A stretch of DNA of 6,778 bases from assembly GCA_003511885.1 (NCBI GenBank), contig DOIX01000071.1, positions 1 through 6,778 on the forward strand, written 5' to 3'. The notes under the pieces are model-generated. The model was not told where the DNA came from. It made no database searches and saw only the letters and a program-made list of their open reading frames with translations. Positions 1 through 6,665 of this stretch are shown here, in pieces (position 1 is the first letter of the stretch; each line of letters opens with the position of its first letter). Source of the DNA: Cyanobacteria bacterium UBA11153. GTDB lineage: Bacteria > Cyanobacteriota > Cyanobacteriia > Cyanobacteriales > Coleofasciculaceae. A program made the position numbers and the translations under genes.

Positions 1-36
1 GGTTTTGCGTTGGCATTGTCAGAAAAGAAAATTTTG

Positions 37-384
37 CTAAACCAGTACCTCCGAGGTAGCCGGAGAATTTTCAATTATCTCTTTAGTATCATCAGGAACA
101 GCCACAGTTAATTTTAATCCTAAAAGCTGTAGCCAAGTGCCCAAATTGTAGATAACATCACTCCCTTTTTGAGAGAGTAATTCATCAAGTTTATCTTGGT
201 TAATTTTCAATTGCTCCGGTGAACTAAGTGCCTCAGCAACATGACTCAATGCTAATCGGAGAAGTTCCGGTTGAGGAGATTCACCTTCCTCTAATTCAAA
301 ATGAGTTTCCAGATAAAGAGCAGCATAACTTGGATCTTTAAGACGTGCAATCAAATAATCATGATAACTATCACTCGTTGGCAT
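37..384 (-). CDS. Antitoxin of a type II toxin-antitoxin pair (HI1420-like addiction module antidote)
   Basis: This 115-residue protein is the likely antitoxin that neutralises the overlapping upstream toxin and represses their shared operon. Residues 7-50 (YHDYLIARLKDPSYAALYL, then a stretch running through PELLRLALSHVAEAL) match the N-terminal pattern of the addiction-module antidote family of HI1420 type. Residues about 56-95 occupy the place of the family's Xre-like helix-turn-helix, including a GLKL ending, but the usual recognition-helix pattern (LSRESLYKAL-like) is replaced by KLDELLSQKGSDVIYNL, so DNA binding may be altered. The start is fixed by a good ribosome binding site (AGGAGA, 7 nt spacing) that lies inside the toxin gene, and the two genes overlap by 14 bp, so their translation is probably coupled. 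The family assignment rests on recalled sequence patterns; the toxin partner strengthens it. No terminator is visible in the 36 bases after the stop. Confidence 0.8.
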   Translation of the reverse strand: MPTSDSYHDYLIARLKDPSYAALYLETHFELEEGESPQPELLRLALSHVAEALSSPEQLKINQDKLDELLSQKGSDVIYNLGTWLQLLGLKLTVAVPDDTKEIIENSPATSEVLV

Positions 385-715
385 TTTCTCTTCTCCTATA
401 ATCTATCCAGTATTCTATCGCTCTGCGAATATCTCGCTCTTGAGTACTGTTGTCACCTCCACACAGAAGCAGTACAATTGTCGATCCGATTTGTCCAAAA
501 TAGATGCGGTAGCCAGAAGCATAATCTATTCTTAATTCCCATACTCCTTCCCCAACCGAATGATAATCCCCTAAATTGCCGTTACTAACTCGATCAAGTC
601 TTTTATCGATGATAGTTTTGGCTTTACCATCCCGGAGTCTGTCTAACCACTCAGCAAAAGGAATTTTACCATCCCTCGTAATGTAACGCCTAATATTCCT
701 TGGTTGTACTGTCAT
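371..715 (-). CDS. RelE/ParE-superfamily toxin (HI1419 / HigB-like, Gp49-type)
   Basis: This 114-residue basic protein is the probable toxin of a type II module. Relatives are ribosome-associated or free mRNA endonucleases that halt growth when the labile antitoxin is lost. Family signatures are clear: the N-terminal GKIPFAEWLDRLRDGKAK (16-33), the core VGEGVWELRIDYASGYRIYF (54-73), where homologues carry the conserved arginines, and LLLCGGDNSTQERDIRRA (82-99), typical of the 'upstream HI1419' subfamily in which the toxin gene precedes its antitoxin. The length is normal and nothing looks broken. The gene overlaps the antitoxin by 14 bp. The ATG at 713-715 is the only plausible start but has no clear Shine-Dalgarno sequence. 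Upstream on the minus strand, TATAAA (744-749) could serve as a -10 box, but no convincing -35 matches it. RNA cleavage is inferred from the family, not shown here. Confidence 0.85.
   Translation of the reverse strand: MTVQPRNIRRYITRDGKIPFAEWLDRLRDGKAKTIIDKRLDRVSNGNLGDYHSVGEGVWELRIDYASGYRIYFGQIGSTIVLLLCGGDNSTQERDIRRAIEYWIDYRRRENANE
392..397 (-). promoter_or_regulatory. Ribosome binding site of the antitoxin gene
   Basis: The minus strand reads AGGAGA seven nucleotides before the antitoxin ATG. The site lies inside the 3' end of the toxin gene. The toxin itself has no comparable Shine-Dalgarno sequence, so the antitoxin is probably translated more strongly than the toxin, as expected for such modules. 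Confidence 0.7.
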
Positions 716-901
716 GCTGTTATTGTAAACGATCGCCTTTCATTTTATATTGCTAAGTAAGCATCTGATTCTATAAGAGAAGTGCAATCTGGAGGCAGTA
801 ACCCAAGCTATCGGCTTTGTTGGTGTCGTAGGCAATCGCGCCAATAAATAGCACCCACTGAGTGCATTGCAAGGTAAAATTTTAGGCATATTTACCTTTT
901 T
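716..901. other. Intergenic gap between toxin gene and NACHT gene
   Basis: No gene is visible in these 186 bases. The part nearest the toxin must hold the promoter of the toxin-antitoxin operon if the pair is transcribed separately from the NACHT gene. On the minus strand, 775-864 can be read open as a short peptide ending at TAG (containing FIGAIAYDTNKADSLGY), without a start codon; it could be a decayed gene fragment or an interspersed repeat. The small imperfect hairpin GCACCC...GAGTGC lies at 851-865. Confidence 0.5.
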
Positions 902-903
902 TT
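871..903 (+). terminator. Weak hairpin followed by a T-run, between the two transcription units
   Basis: AAGGTAAA (871-878) pairs with TTTACCTT (891-898) around a 12-nt loop, and seven T residues follow at 897-903. The stem is AT-rich and the T-run lies on the plus strand, opposite to the flanking genes. As a minus-strand terminator for the NACHT gene, whose stop is just 3 nt away, the hairpin lacks the downstream U-run. It may be a weak terminator of antisense transcription or mere chance. Confidence 0.25.
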
Positions 904-3900
904 ATTTCGATAATTCTATTGCTCCTAATGCTTTGAGCGAGGATTTTTCGGCTGCGGTTAAGCCTTTAACACCTGCAATGTTCATCCCTTCATAGGGTCT
1001 ATCAGTTAGTGTTTTTATGCACTCGCCTGTTTGGATATCCCAAAGTTTAATTGTGCCATCGCTGCTACCACTGGCGAGAGTTTTACCATCTGGACTGAAG
1101 ACAACTAACCATACCCAATTGGTATGCCCCTTGAAAATTTTCAAGCAATCACCAGTGTGAATATCCCATAGCCTTACTGTCGCATCACGACTACCGCTAG
1201 CAAACGTCTCACCTTCAGCACTAAAGATTACTGATAATACATGATTGGTGTGTTCATCCAATGTTTTTAAGCAATCGCCAGTAAGGATATCCCATATCCT
1301 TACTGTTCTGTCGTTACTACTACTGACAAGCATCTGACCATCTGGACTAAAAGCGACTGAACGTACCAAATCAGTATGCCCCTGTAAGGTTTTCAGACAA
1401 TTACCAGTGTGAATATCCCATAGCCTTACTGTTTTGTCACCACTAGCACTGGCAAAAATCTGACCATCTGGACTAAAGACGACCGAATATACCGAATCAT
1501 TATGCTTATTCAACCAGTACAAACAATTACCAGTGTGAATATCCCATAGTCTGACTGTTTCATCACGACTACCGCTGGCAAGGATCTGACCATCTGGACT
1601 AAAGACTACTGAATATACCCAATCAGTATGTCCCTGCAAGATTTTCAGGCAAGCACCAGTGCGAATATCCCATAATCTCACCGTTTTGTCGTCACTACTA
1701 CTAGCAAGCATTTCACCACTAACATTGAAAGCAACTGACCCAACAGAATTACTATGTCCTTGCAATGTTTTCAAACAATTACCAGTACGAATATCCCATA
1801 GCCTTACCATTGTTTCATCGTCATAACTACTAGCAAGAGTCTGACCATCTGGACTAAAGGCAATTGAGAATACTGAATTAGTGTACCCTTGTAAGATTTT
1901 CAAGCAAGCACCAGTGCGGACATCCCATAGCCTTACTATTTTGTCAGAACTACCGCTAGCAATAATCTGACCATCTGGACTAAAGGTGACTGAATGAACC
2001 CAATCAATATGCCCTTGTAAAACCAGCAGACATTTACCACTGTGGATATCCCATAGTCTGACTGTTTCATCACGACTACCACTTGCAAGAGTTTGACCAT
2101 CTCGACTGAAGGCGACCGACATTACCCAATTGGTATGTCCTTGCAAAGTTTTCAGGCAATGACCAGTTTTTATATCCCATAGCTTTACTATTTTGTCCTC
2201 ACCACTACTACTGGCAAGGGTTTGACCATCCGGACTAAAGGTGACTGAAAATACTGAATGGTTGTGCCCCTGCAAGATTTTCAGACAATCACCAGTGTGG
2301 AAATTCCATAGTCTTACTATTCCGTCGCCATCACTACTAGCAAGGGTTTGACTATCTGGACTAAAGGCGACTGAGAAGCATGAGTAGGTGTGTCCTGACA
2401 AAGTTTTCAAACAATCACCAGTGCTAATATTCCATAACTTTACCGTCTTGTCACTACTACCACTAGCAAGAGTCTTACCATCCGAACTGAAGACAACTGA
2501 TCTTACTTTATCGGTGTGTCCCTGCAAGATTTTAAGGCAATGCCCAGTGCTAATATTCCATAGTCTTACTGTTTTGTCACCACCACCACTAGCAAGGATT
2601 TTACCATCAGCACTAAAAGCAACTGAATCTACCCAATTAGTGTGTCCTGTAAAGCTCAAAATTTCTCTGCCACTATCAACTTCCCATAAGCGAACGACAC
2701 CATCACCATCACCTGTAGCCAAAAGTTGACCATCTGGGCTAAATGCTATTGAATAAACATGACCCAATATTTTAGCAAAAACACTCTCCTTCAAATTCGC
2801 CTCAGCAAAATTCACACCCCGCAAACTAGCGTTAGAAAAATCTGCCCCCTTAATCACCCCACGGGAAAGATTTTTCCCTGCCAACGCCATCTGATTCGCC
2901 TTCACTAAAAGCGTCGCCGCATTCCCCCCAACATAACCCACTTCATCTTCAGTTTTACTCCGCGTTTCTGCCAGAATTGCTAATAGAGGTGACCTCTCCC
3001 CCAGCCCCTCTCCTGCAAGGAGAGGGGAGCCGGAGTTTGTTGTATCTTTATCTGGCTCTCCTCTGCTCGCATCTGCCTCCCCCCTGCCCACATCTGCCTC
3101 CCCCCTGCCCACATCTAGCTCCCCCCTTCCCTCGCAGGGAAGGGGGGCTGGGGGGGTTAGGTCAATCATCGGCACCATCAAATCCATCACCGCCTTAGTC
3201 AAAGGCGCATATCCAAAACCATCCCGCAACTGCCCCATCGATAGCCGAGAAAATCCCAATAAAGGCGCAATCGGCACAACTTCCCCCACCCCATCCATCT
3301 GACGCGAAAAATAAGACAACCACGTATAATTCTGAGGCAAAGCACTCCCATCTAGATAAGATTGTCCCCGCGCTAACTCCAGAAAATTATCAGCCAACGC
3401 CCCCACTTCTGCCGCAAATTTATAGGCGACAAAAAACTCCAATAATGAACGATGAGCCGGAGTATAATCTCCATCAGCATTACGAATCAACATCGTCTGC
3501 CCCATCATATCAAAATGCCAATGATCTAAATCCTTCTCCTCTCGCACCATCGCACCAAATAAACGACGAATCCGATCCGGAAATAAGCGATAATTTAAAC
3601 TCATGCGATTGCTCGATACCATTTCCCAAGCTAACTCGCATAAGAAATATAATTTATCTGCCAAAGAAGTAAAAGTGCGTTCCGCCTTAATATCTCTTTC
3701 CATCTTCCGCCGCACCGCATACAAATAAACCCGCGACATATCCACAGGTTTACCCGCCTCAATATCTGGTAATGCTTCTAAAATTAAATCAGTCATCACT
3801 GGGCGACGGGCTAAATCCAACAGTTGAGGATTATTTAGTACTTTCTCAACCGTCGCAGCTTCCGCTTGGAAAGATAACACCCGCCGGATTTGTTCGTCGT

Positions 3901-5518
3901 TAAACTTTTCCAATTCCAACACTTCAAACTGCGGTGTTTCCCCAGTTAACTTAGCGGTAGAAGCTTGTAACTCCGCATTCAACAAAGCCCGCCCTTCCTT
4001 CGCCTCTGGAAAATGTTCCGTGCGACAAGTTAAAATTACCTTCGCACCGGGAACCACTACCTTAGCCAATTCCCAGAAATTATTAATCATCTCCTGACGA
4101 TTTACCCGCGCCGCCATCTCATCAAAACCATCAAAAATTAACAGGAGTTTACCCATCCGATTTAACTCCTCAAAAGCAGAATATCCTGGTAAAGGAATCT
4201 CATGTTTTCTGAAGAAAAACTCGGAAAATAAAGACTCCACACTCACCGCCTTAGCATAATCTCGTAAAGGAATTACTAAAGGCAAACGCGGACGTTCCAC
4301 CCCACGTTTCTTAGCATCCCGATACTGTTGCAATGCCGTCCAAGCATAGTGTAAAGCAAACCAAGTTTTACCAGTCCCAAACTCTCCCAAAATTGAGATA
4401 TGTTCTTTTACAGGATCTCCTAACCAGAGGTCAATATACCCATCAATCCAGCCATCTCGCTCATCGTAGCGACTCACAGCAATCCGGCGCTTACTCCCAG
4501 GCTCAATTTCTTCTTTCGTGCAAGCTATAGGGATATATTTTTTATCGATACCCCGGCGTTTTACCTCCGCATCTAACTCATCCAGATAATCGCTAAAATC
4601 AGCATTTTGATCCAGTAATTCATCAAAAGTATAGCAAAAAAGTTCCTTATTTTCCCGCTTCTCCACCTCATCCCGCGCCGCCCTACTGATGCGACGATTA
4701 CTAACTAACCAGCCTTCATCAGTCCGTTTTTCCTCCACCAATTCCCGTAAAGTTGCCACATCCTTTAATCCCACCTCACCAGCCATTCCACGGACTAAAA
4801 TTCGGTCATATCCCCGCCTAGCTGGAATATTAATAATCCATTCAAAATATTCTGCCGCCCATATTTCATAGGTTTCAAATCGATAACCCAAGGCTTCAAA
4901 CCAACCTCGCATCTGCTGGGATAATTCAAACGCCTTGCATTGCTTTGATCTAGAAGATTCAGCCCCAGGGAGTGCCAAAAAACTTTCCCCAACTAACTGA
5001 GCTATTTCTGTCCGAATTCCCTCTAATGTGGGTATTTGGGCTAATTGTTCTTGAAGTGTTTTAATCCGTTTATGTAAAGAATCAATTTTCTGATTAGTCA
5101 GAACTTCCGCAGGTGTAAGGGATCTCCTTGTCACTTCAATAAAAATTGCCGCGAATTCGGCTAACTCGCGACGGGGATTAATTCCCAACTTGCGAATTTC
5201 ATCGGCTAAAGGATAGCTTTCCAGAAATCCTTCACTCTCAGTTAAAAGAATACCTGGATTATTCCTTTCAAAAGCTTTGCGAAAAGCTTGTTTAATCTCT
5301 TCTTGCCGTAAAAGCTCTAGAATAGGTTTAGGTTTACCAACACCATACTCAACCAACGCATAAGCGTAAACCACACTAAAATCAGAACGGGGATGATCTG
5401 GATCTAACTTAAAATCTTTAAGAAATTTAATAATTCTTTCATTTCGCTCTATTTTACTCTTTACTTCATTAAGTGGCACGCTAATGAGGGCGCTAATGAT
5501 GTCATCGATTACGATCAT
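902..5518 (-). CDS. NLR-like STAND protein: helical N-terminus, degenerate Mrr-like domain, NACHT NTPase, pentapeptide repeats, 14 WD40 repeats
   Basis: This 1538-residue soluble protein has no signal peptide or membrane segment. Order: helical domain of unknown family (1-140); coiled coil (about 140-175); Mrr/restriction-endonuclease-like fold (about 195-302) ending in [21 protein letters not shown] NTPase (about 370-560) with Walker A GEFGTGKT (378-385), Walker B IFDGFDE (461-467) and sensor-like CRTEHF (Arg499); winged-helix-like region closing with [13 protein letters not shown] (688-700); linker holding an inserted repeat (785-843); pentapeptide-like repeats (884-914); 14 WD40 repeats (917-1504); tail [14 protein letters not shown] onward. 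NACHT catalytic motifs are intact, so NTP-driven oligomerisation is plausible. In the Mrr-like domain the expected (E/Q)xK reads RGM (243-245), suggesting loss of nuclease activity. Known bacterial NACHT proteins include antiphage NLR relatives; defence here is inference. The ATG follows a weak Shine-Dalgarno region; a candidate promoter lies 24 bases upstream. It seems monocistronic, with no frameshift. Confidence 0.93.
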   Translation of the reverse strand: MIVIDDIISALISVPLNEVKSKIERNERIIKFLKDFKLDPDHPRSDFSVVYAYALVEYGVGKPKPILELLRQEEIKQAFRKAFERNNPGILLTESEGFLESYPLADEIRKLGINPRRELAEFAAIFIEVTRRSLTPAEVLTNQKIDSLHKRIKTLQEQLAQIPTLEGIRTEIAQLVGESFLALPGAESSRSKQCKAFELSQQMRGWFEALGYRFETYEIWAAEYFEWIINIPARRGYDRILVRGMAGEVGLKDVATLRELVEEKRTDEGWLVSNRRISRAARDEVEKRENKELFCYTFDELLDQNADFSDYLDELDAEVKRRGIDKKYIPIACTKEEIEPGSKRRIAVSRYDERDGWIDGYIDLWLGDPVKEHISILGEFGTGKTWFALHYAWTALQQYRDAKKRGVERPRLPLVIPLRDYAKAVSVESLFSEFFFRKHEIPLPGYSAFEELNRMGKLLLIFDGFDEMAARVNRQEMINNFWELAKVVVPGAKVILTCRTEHFPEAKEGRALLNAELQASTAKLTGETPQFEVLELEKFNDEQIRRVLSFQAEAATVEKVLNNPQLLDLARRPVMTDLILEALPDIEAGKPVDMSRVYLYAVRRKMERDIKAERTFTSLADKLYFLCELAWEMVSSNRMSLNYRLFPDRIRRLFGAMVREEKDLDHWHFDMMGQTMLIRNADGDYTPAHRSLLEFFVAYKFAAEVGALADNFLELARGQSYLDGSALPQNYTWLSYFSRQMDGVGEVVPIAPLLGFSRLSMGQLRDGFGYAPLTKAVMDLMVPMIDLTPPAPLPCEGRGELDVGRGEADVGRGEADASRGEPDKDTTNSGSPLLAGEGLGERSPLLAILAETRSKTEDEVGYVGGNAATLLVKANQMALAGKNLSRGVIKGADFSNASLRGVNFAEANLKESVFAKILGHVYSIAFSPDGQLLATGDGDGVVRLWEVDSGREILSFTGHTNWVDSVAFSADGKILASGGGDKTVRLWNISTGHCLKILQGHTDKVRSVVFSSDGKTLASGSSDKTVKLWNISTGDCLKTLSGHTYSCFSVAFSPDSQTLASSDGDGIVRLWNFHTGDCLKILQGHNHSVFSVTFSPDGQTLASSSGEDKIVKLWDIKTGHCLKTLQGHTNWVMSVAFSRDGQTLASGSRDETVRLWDIHSGKCLLVLQGHIDWVHSVTFSPDGQIIASGSSDKIVRLWDVRTGACLKILQGYTNSVFSIAFSPDGQTLASSYDDETMVRLWDIRTGNCLKTLQGHSNSVGSVAFNVSGEMLASSSDDKTVRLWDIRTGACLKILQGHTDWVYSVVFSPDGQILASGSRDETVRLWDIHTGNCLYWLNKHNDSVYSVVFSPDGQIFASASGDKTVRLWDIHTGNCLKTLQGHTDLVRSVAFSPDGQMLVSSSNDRTVRIWDILTGDCLKTLDEHTNHVLSVIFSAEGETFASGSRDATVRLWDIHTGDCLKIFKGHTNWVWLVVFSPDGKTLASGSSDGTIKLWDIQTGECIKTLTDRPYEGMNIAGVKGLTAAEKSSLKALGAIELSK
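1007..2770 (-). repeat. Tandem WD40-repeat coding array, 14 units of about 126 bp
   Basis: Residues 917-1504 divide into 14 units: twelve of 40-42 residues, plus units 5 and 8 with one extra residue. Each has the pattern GH..SV.FSPDG..LASGS.D.TVRLWDI.TG.CLK.L. Fourteen fits two closed seven-bladed propellers (units 1-7, residues 917-1209; units 8-14, residues 1210-1504). The strand-core and turn residues are almost invariant, while positions after the GH (TNW, TDK, NHS, IDW, SNS, TDL) vary between units and would lie on one propeller face. Unit 1 is the most divergent ([10 protein letters not shown]) and has no leading GH-T. Units 6 and 10 share a run of over 30 identical nucleotides, a sign of duplication or gene conversion. 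Confidence 0.93.
2777..2869 (-). repeat. Short pentapeptide-repeat segment before the WD40 array
   Basis: Residues 884-914 ([20 protein letters not shown] and the next eleven residues, ending ESVF) follow the A(D/N)Lxx/ADFxx pentapeptide pattern for about six units. They form a short right-handed beta-helix-like spacer between the linker and the first WD40 propeller. Such short pentapeptide stretches next to WD40 or NACHT modules recur in cyanobacteria. Confidence 0.7.
2990..3164. repeat. GC-rich palindromic interspersed element inserted in frame in the NACHT gene
   Basis: The segment begins TGACCT (2990-2995) and ends AGGTCA (3159-3164), a matching terminal inverted repeat. It contains two strong hairpins: CCCCTCTCCT/AGGAGAGGGG (3005-3014 with 3018-3027, loop GCA) and CCCCCCTTCCCT/AGGGAAGGGGGG (3121-3132 with 3136-3147, loop CGC). 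The two halves also resemble each other as inverted copies (CCCCCAGCCCC against GGGGCTGGGGG). The region is read through by the gene as a low-complexity Gly/Pro/Glu-rich peptide (residues 785-843, starting DLTPPAPLP and ending GEGLGERSP). This peptide pattern is familiar from spurious ORFs over intergenic repeats in cyanobacteria, which marks it as an interspersed element rather than a protein domain. No clear target-site duplication is visible, so the exact borders are uncertain. Confidence 0.75.
3051..3134. repeat. 21-bp direct tandem repeat, four copies, within the palindromic element
   Basis: Four consecutive 21-nt units begin at 3051, 3072, 3093 and 3114, each opening with TCTGG, TCTGC or TCTAG. 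The units at 3072 and 3093 are identical over all 21 bases; the outer two are degenerate, and the last runs into the left arm of the second hairpin. The unit is a multiple of three, so on the minus strand it encodes the heptapeptide series [28 protein letters not shown] and copy-number change would keep the frame. Confidence 0.85.
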
Positions 5519-5534
5519 TGTCTTATTGCTTTAA

Positions 5535-5571
5535 GGTTGACAAATTAAGAAAATTATGCAGGGGTTGACAA
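5535..5571. repeat. Pair of GGTTGACAA direct repeats upstream of the NACHT gene
   Basis: GGTTGACAA occurs exactly at 5535-5543 and 5563-5571, 28 bp apart start to start. The copies flank or overlap the candidate promoter and would be placed well for a regulator bound at two sites, though the spacing is not an exact number of helical turns. Nothing identifies the regulator. Confidence 0.5.
5542..5571 (-). promoter_or_regulatory. Candidate sigma-70-type promoter of the NACHT gene
   Basis: On the minus strand TTGTCA (5571 to 5566) and TAATTT (5547 to 5542) are separated by 18 bp and would start transcription close to 5535, giving a leader of under 20 nt before the ATG. The -35 differs from TTGACA by one base. 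The -35 lies in one copy of a GGTTGACAA direct repeat (plus-strand reading). This is motif matching only. Confidence 0.35.
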
Positions 5572-5660
5572 AAAATAAGCGATCCTTACAGCCCAAAGAA
5601 TAATTTTAGATTTTGGATTCTATTCCTAAAGATAACGGATCCACCCCAGAATCAGCCACT

Positions 5661-5706
5661 AGGGGCAGGGGGGGCAGGGGAGACAAGGGGGATAAGGGGG
5701 AAGGAG
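5661..5706 (+). repeat. G-run low-complexity tract with G-quadruplex potential
   Basis: Five runs of four or more G on the plus strand are separated by short spacers (CA, CA, AGACAA, ATAA). The tract translates as RGRGGRGDKGDKGEG-like peptide. Such G-rich short repeats are scattered between genes in filamentous cyanobacteria. With at least four runs of GGGG within 40 bases it meets the usual sequence rule for an intramolecular G-quadruplex, on the strand that is non-template for tpiA. Confidence 0.7.
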
Positions 5707-5767
5707 AATTTCAACTCAAAACTTATAGCAGTGTGCGACTCGGTGAAGTGCAGGCAAAATTCAGGTT

Positions 5768-5789
5768 AAGTTTGGCTAACGCCAAATTT
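5768..5789 (+). other. Small hairpin upstream of tpiA
   Basis: AAGTTTGGC (5768-5776) pairs with GCCAAATTT (5781-5789) around the tetraloop TAAC, nine pairs including one G-T wobble. No T-run follows, so it is not an intrinsic terminator. If tpiA is transcribed from further upstream it would fold in the leader; its role is unknown. Confidence 0.4.
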
Positions 5790-5939
5790 GGCTGTGAAGT
5801 ACATTCTTCCAAGTGGCAATCCGCGCTCAAACTCTCTTCCCCCCGCACCCAATCAGATATCGCGCCAGACTTCCGCAATGAATCCCTAAAGCCTTAAACT
5901 AAAGGATGCGTAAAGGATTGGAGATGGTTTCGTTAAGCT

Positions 5940-6665
5940 GTGCGGAAAATAGTTATTGCCGGAAACTGGAAAATGTACAAAACTCAGAAAGAATCGTCTG
6001 AGTTTTTACAAGGATTTATGCCCCTCCTGGAGAAAACTCCAGGAAATCGGGAAGTCGTTTTGTGCGTACCCTTTACAGACTTAAGCGTCATGTCTGGAAG
6101 TTTGCACGGGAGTCGGGTACAAGTCGGCGCTCAGAATGTCCACTGGGAGGATAATGGAGCCTACACGGGTGAAATCTCTGGTGGGATGCTGACGGAATTA
6201 GGCATCCGTTATGTCATTATCGGTCATAGCGAACGCCGTCAATACTTTGGTGAAACTGATGAAACGGTGAATCAGCGCCTCAAAGCTGCCCAACGTCACG
6301 GTTTAATCCCCATCCTTTGTGTGGGGGAAACCAAAAAACAACGGGATGCGGGCGAAACGGAATCAATTATTAGCAATCAGCTAGCCAAAGATTTGGTAGA
6401 AGTGGATCAGAATAATTTAGTTATAGCCTATGAACCCATTTGGGCAATTGGCACTGGTGACACTTGCGAATCAACTGAAGCTAATCGAGTAATTGGTTTA
6501 ATTCGCAGCCAACTTAAAGTAACTGATGTGCCTATTCAATATGGTGGTTCCGTCAAACCCAATAATATTGATGAAATTATGGCACAACCAGAAATTGATG
6601 GGGCACTTGTAGGTGGTGCTAGTCTCGAAGCAGATAGCTTTGCCCGAATTGTTAATTATCAATAG
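5940..6665 (+). CDS. tpiA: Triosephosphate isomerase
   Basis: TpiA interconverts dihydroxyacetone phosphate and glyceraldehyde 3-phosphate in the cytoplasm, serving glycolysis, gluconeogenesis and, in cyanobacteria, the Calvin cycle. The 241-residue length is normal for the family. All key residues are present: Asn9 and Lys11 in AGNWKM, electrophilic His96 in IGHSERR, the catalytic base Glu165 in [11 protein letters not shown] with the flexible loop 6 after it, and phosphate-binding YGGSVKPNN (201-209) and GALVGGASL (221-229). The GTG at 5940 is chosen because the frame is closed by a TAA ending 3 nt upstream and the resulting N-terminus [15 protein letters not shown] matches cyanobacterial TpiA. 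No well-placed Shine-Dalgarno is seen (GGAG at 5920-5923 is 16 nt away), which is common in cyanobacteria. It is transcribed divergently from the NACHT gene. The gene often following tpiA in cyanobacteria, folP, is not seen in the short remaining sequence. Confidence 0.98.
   Translation: MRKIVIAGNWKMYKTQKESSEFLQGFMPLLEKTPGNREVVLCVPFTDLSVMSGSLHGSRVQVGAQNVHWEDNGAYTGEISGGMLTELGIRYVIIGHSERRQYFGETDETVNQRLKAAQRHGLIPILCVGETKKQRDAGETESIISNQLAKDLVEVDQNNLVIAYEPIWAIGTGDTCESTEANRVIGLIRSQLKVTDVPIQYGGSVKPNNIDEIMAQPEIDGALVGGASLEADSFARIVNYQ

Larger units (their letters stand above)
5519..5939. other. Non-coding region between the divergent NACHT and tpiA genes
   Basis: These 421 bases hold no convincing gene. 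From the NACHT side they contain the GGTTGACAA repeats with a candidate promoter, a G-run tract (5661-5706), a hairpin (5768-5789), and a stretch leading to tpiA. A 94-codon open frame at 5613-5897 starts with TTG, has no ribosome binding site, and its first third is just the translated G-run tract, so it is not annotated as a gene. The tpiA promoter must lie here but no good -35/-10 pair could be picked. Confidence 0.6.

Noticed and set aside
716..780. Tiny leader peptide (MKGDRLQ) ahead of the toxin gene
   Set aside because: An ATG and a stop after seven codons exist on the minus strand, but no ribosome binding site or attenuator-like structure supports it.
2990..3164. CRISPR array or insertion sequence
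   Set aside because: The repeats are contiguous 21-mers with no unique spacers, and there is no transposase; the palindromic-element reading fits better.
2977..3198. 73-codon plus-strand frame over the palindromic element
   Set aside because: It is antisense to the NACHT gene and made of Pro/Leu-rich low-complexity sequence from the repeat; no start signal.
3445..5000. Several 60-75 codon frames on either strand inside the NACHT gene
   Set aside because: All lie within a fully conserved coding region in another frame, with no ribosome binding sites and no domain pattern.
5537..5570. Plus-strand TTGACA boxes as -35 elements for tpiA
   Set aside because: No acceptable -10 hexamer lies 16-18 bp downstream of either copy, and tpiA begins about 370 bp further on.
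5613..5897. 94-codon plus-strand open frame upstream of tpiA
   Set aside because: It starts with TTG without a ribosome binding site, its first third is the translated G-run tract, and the rest matches no family I recognise.
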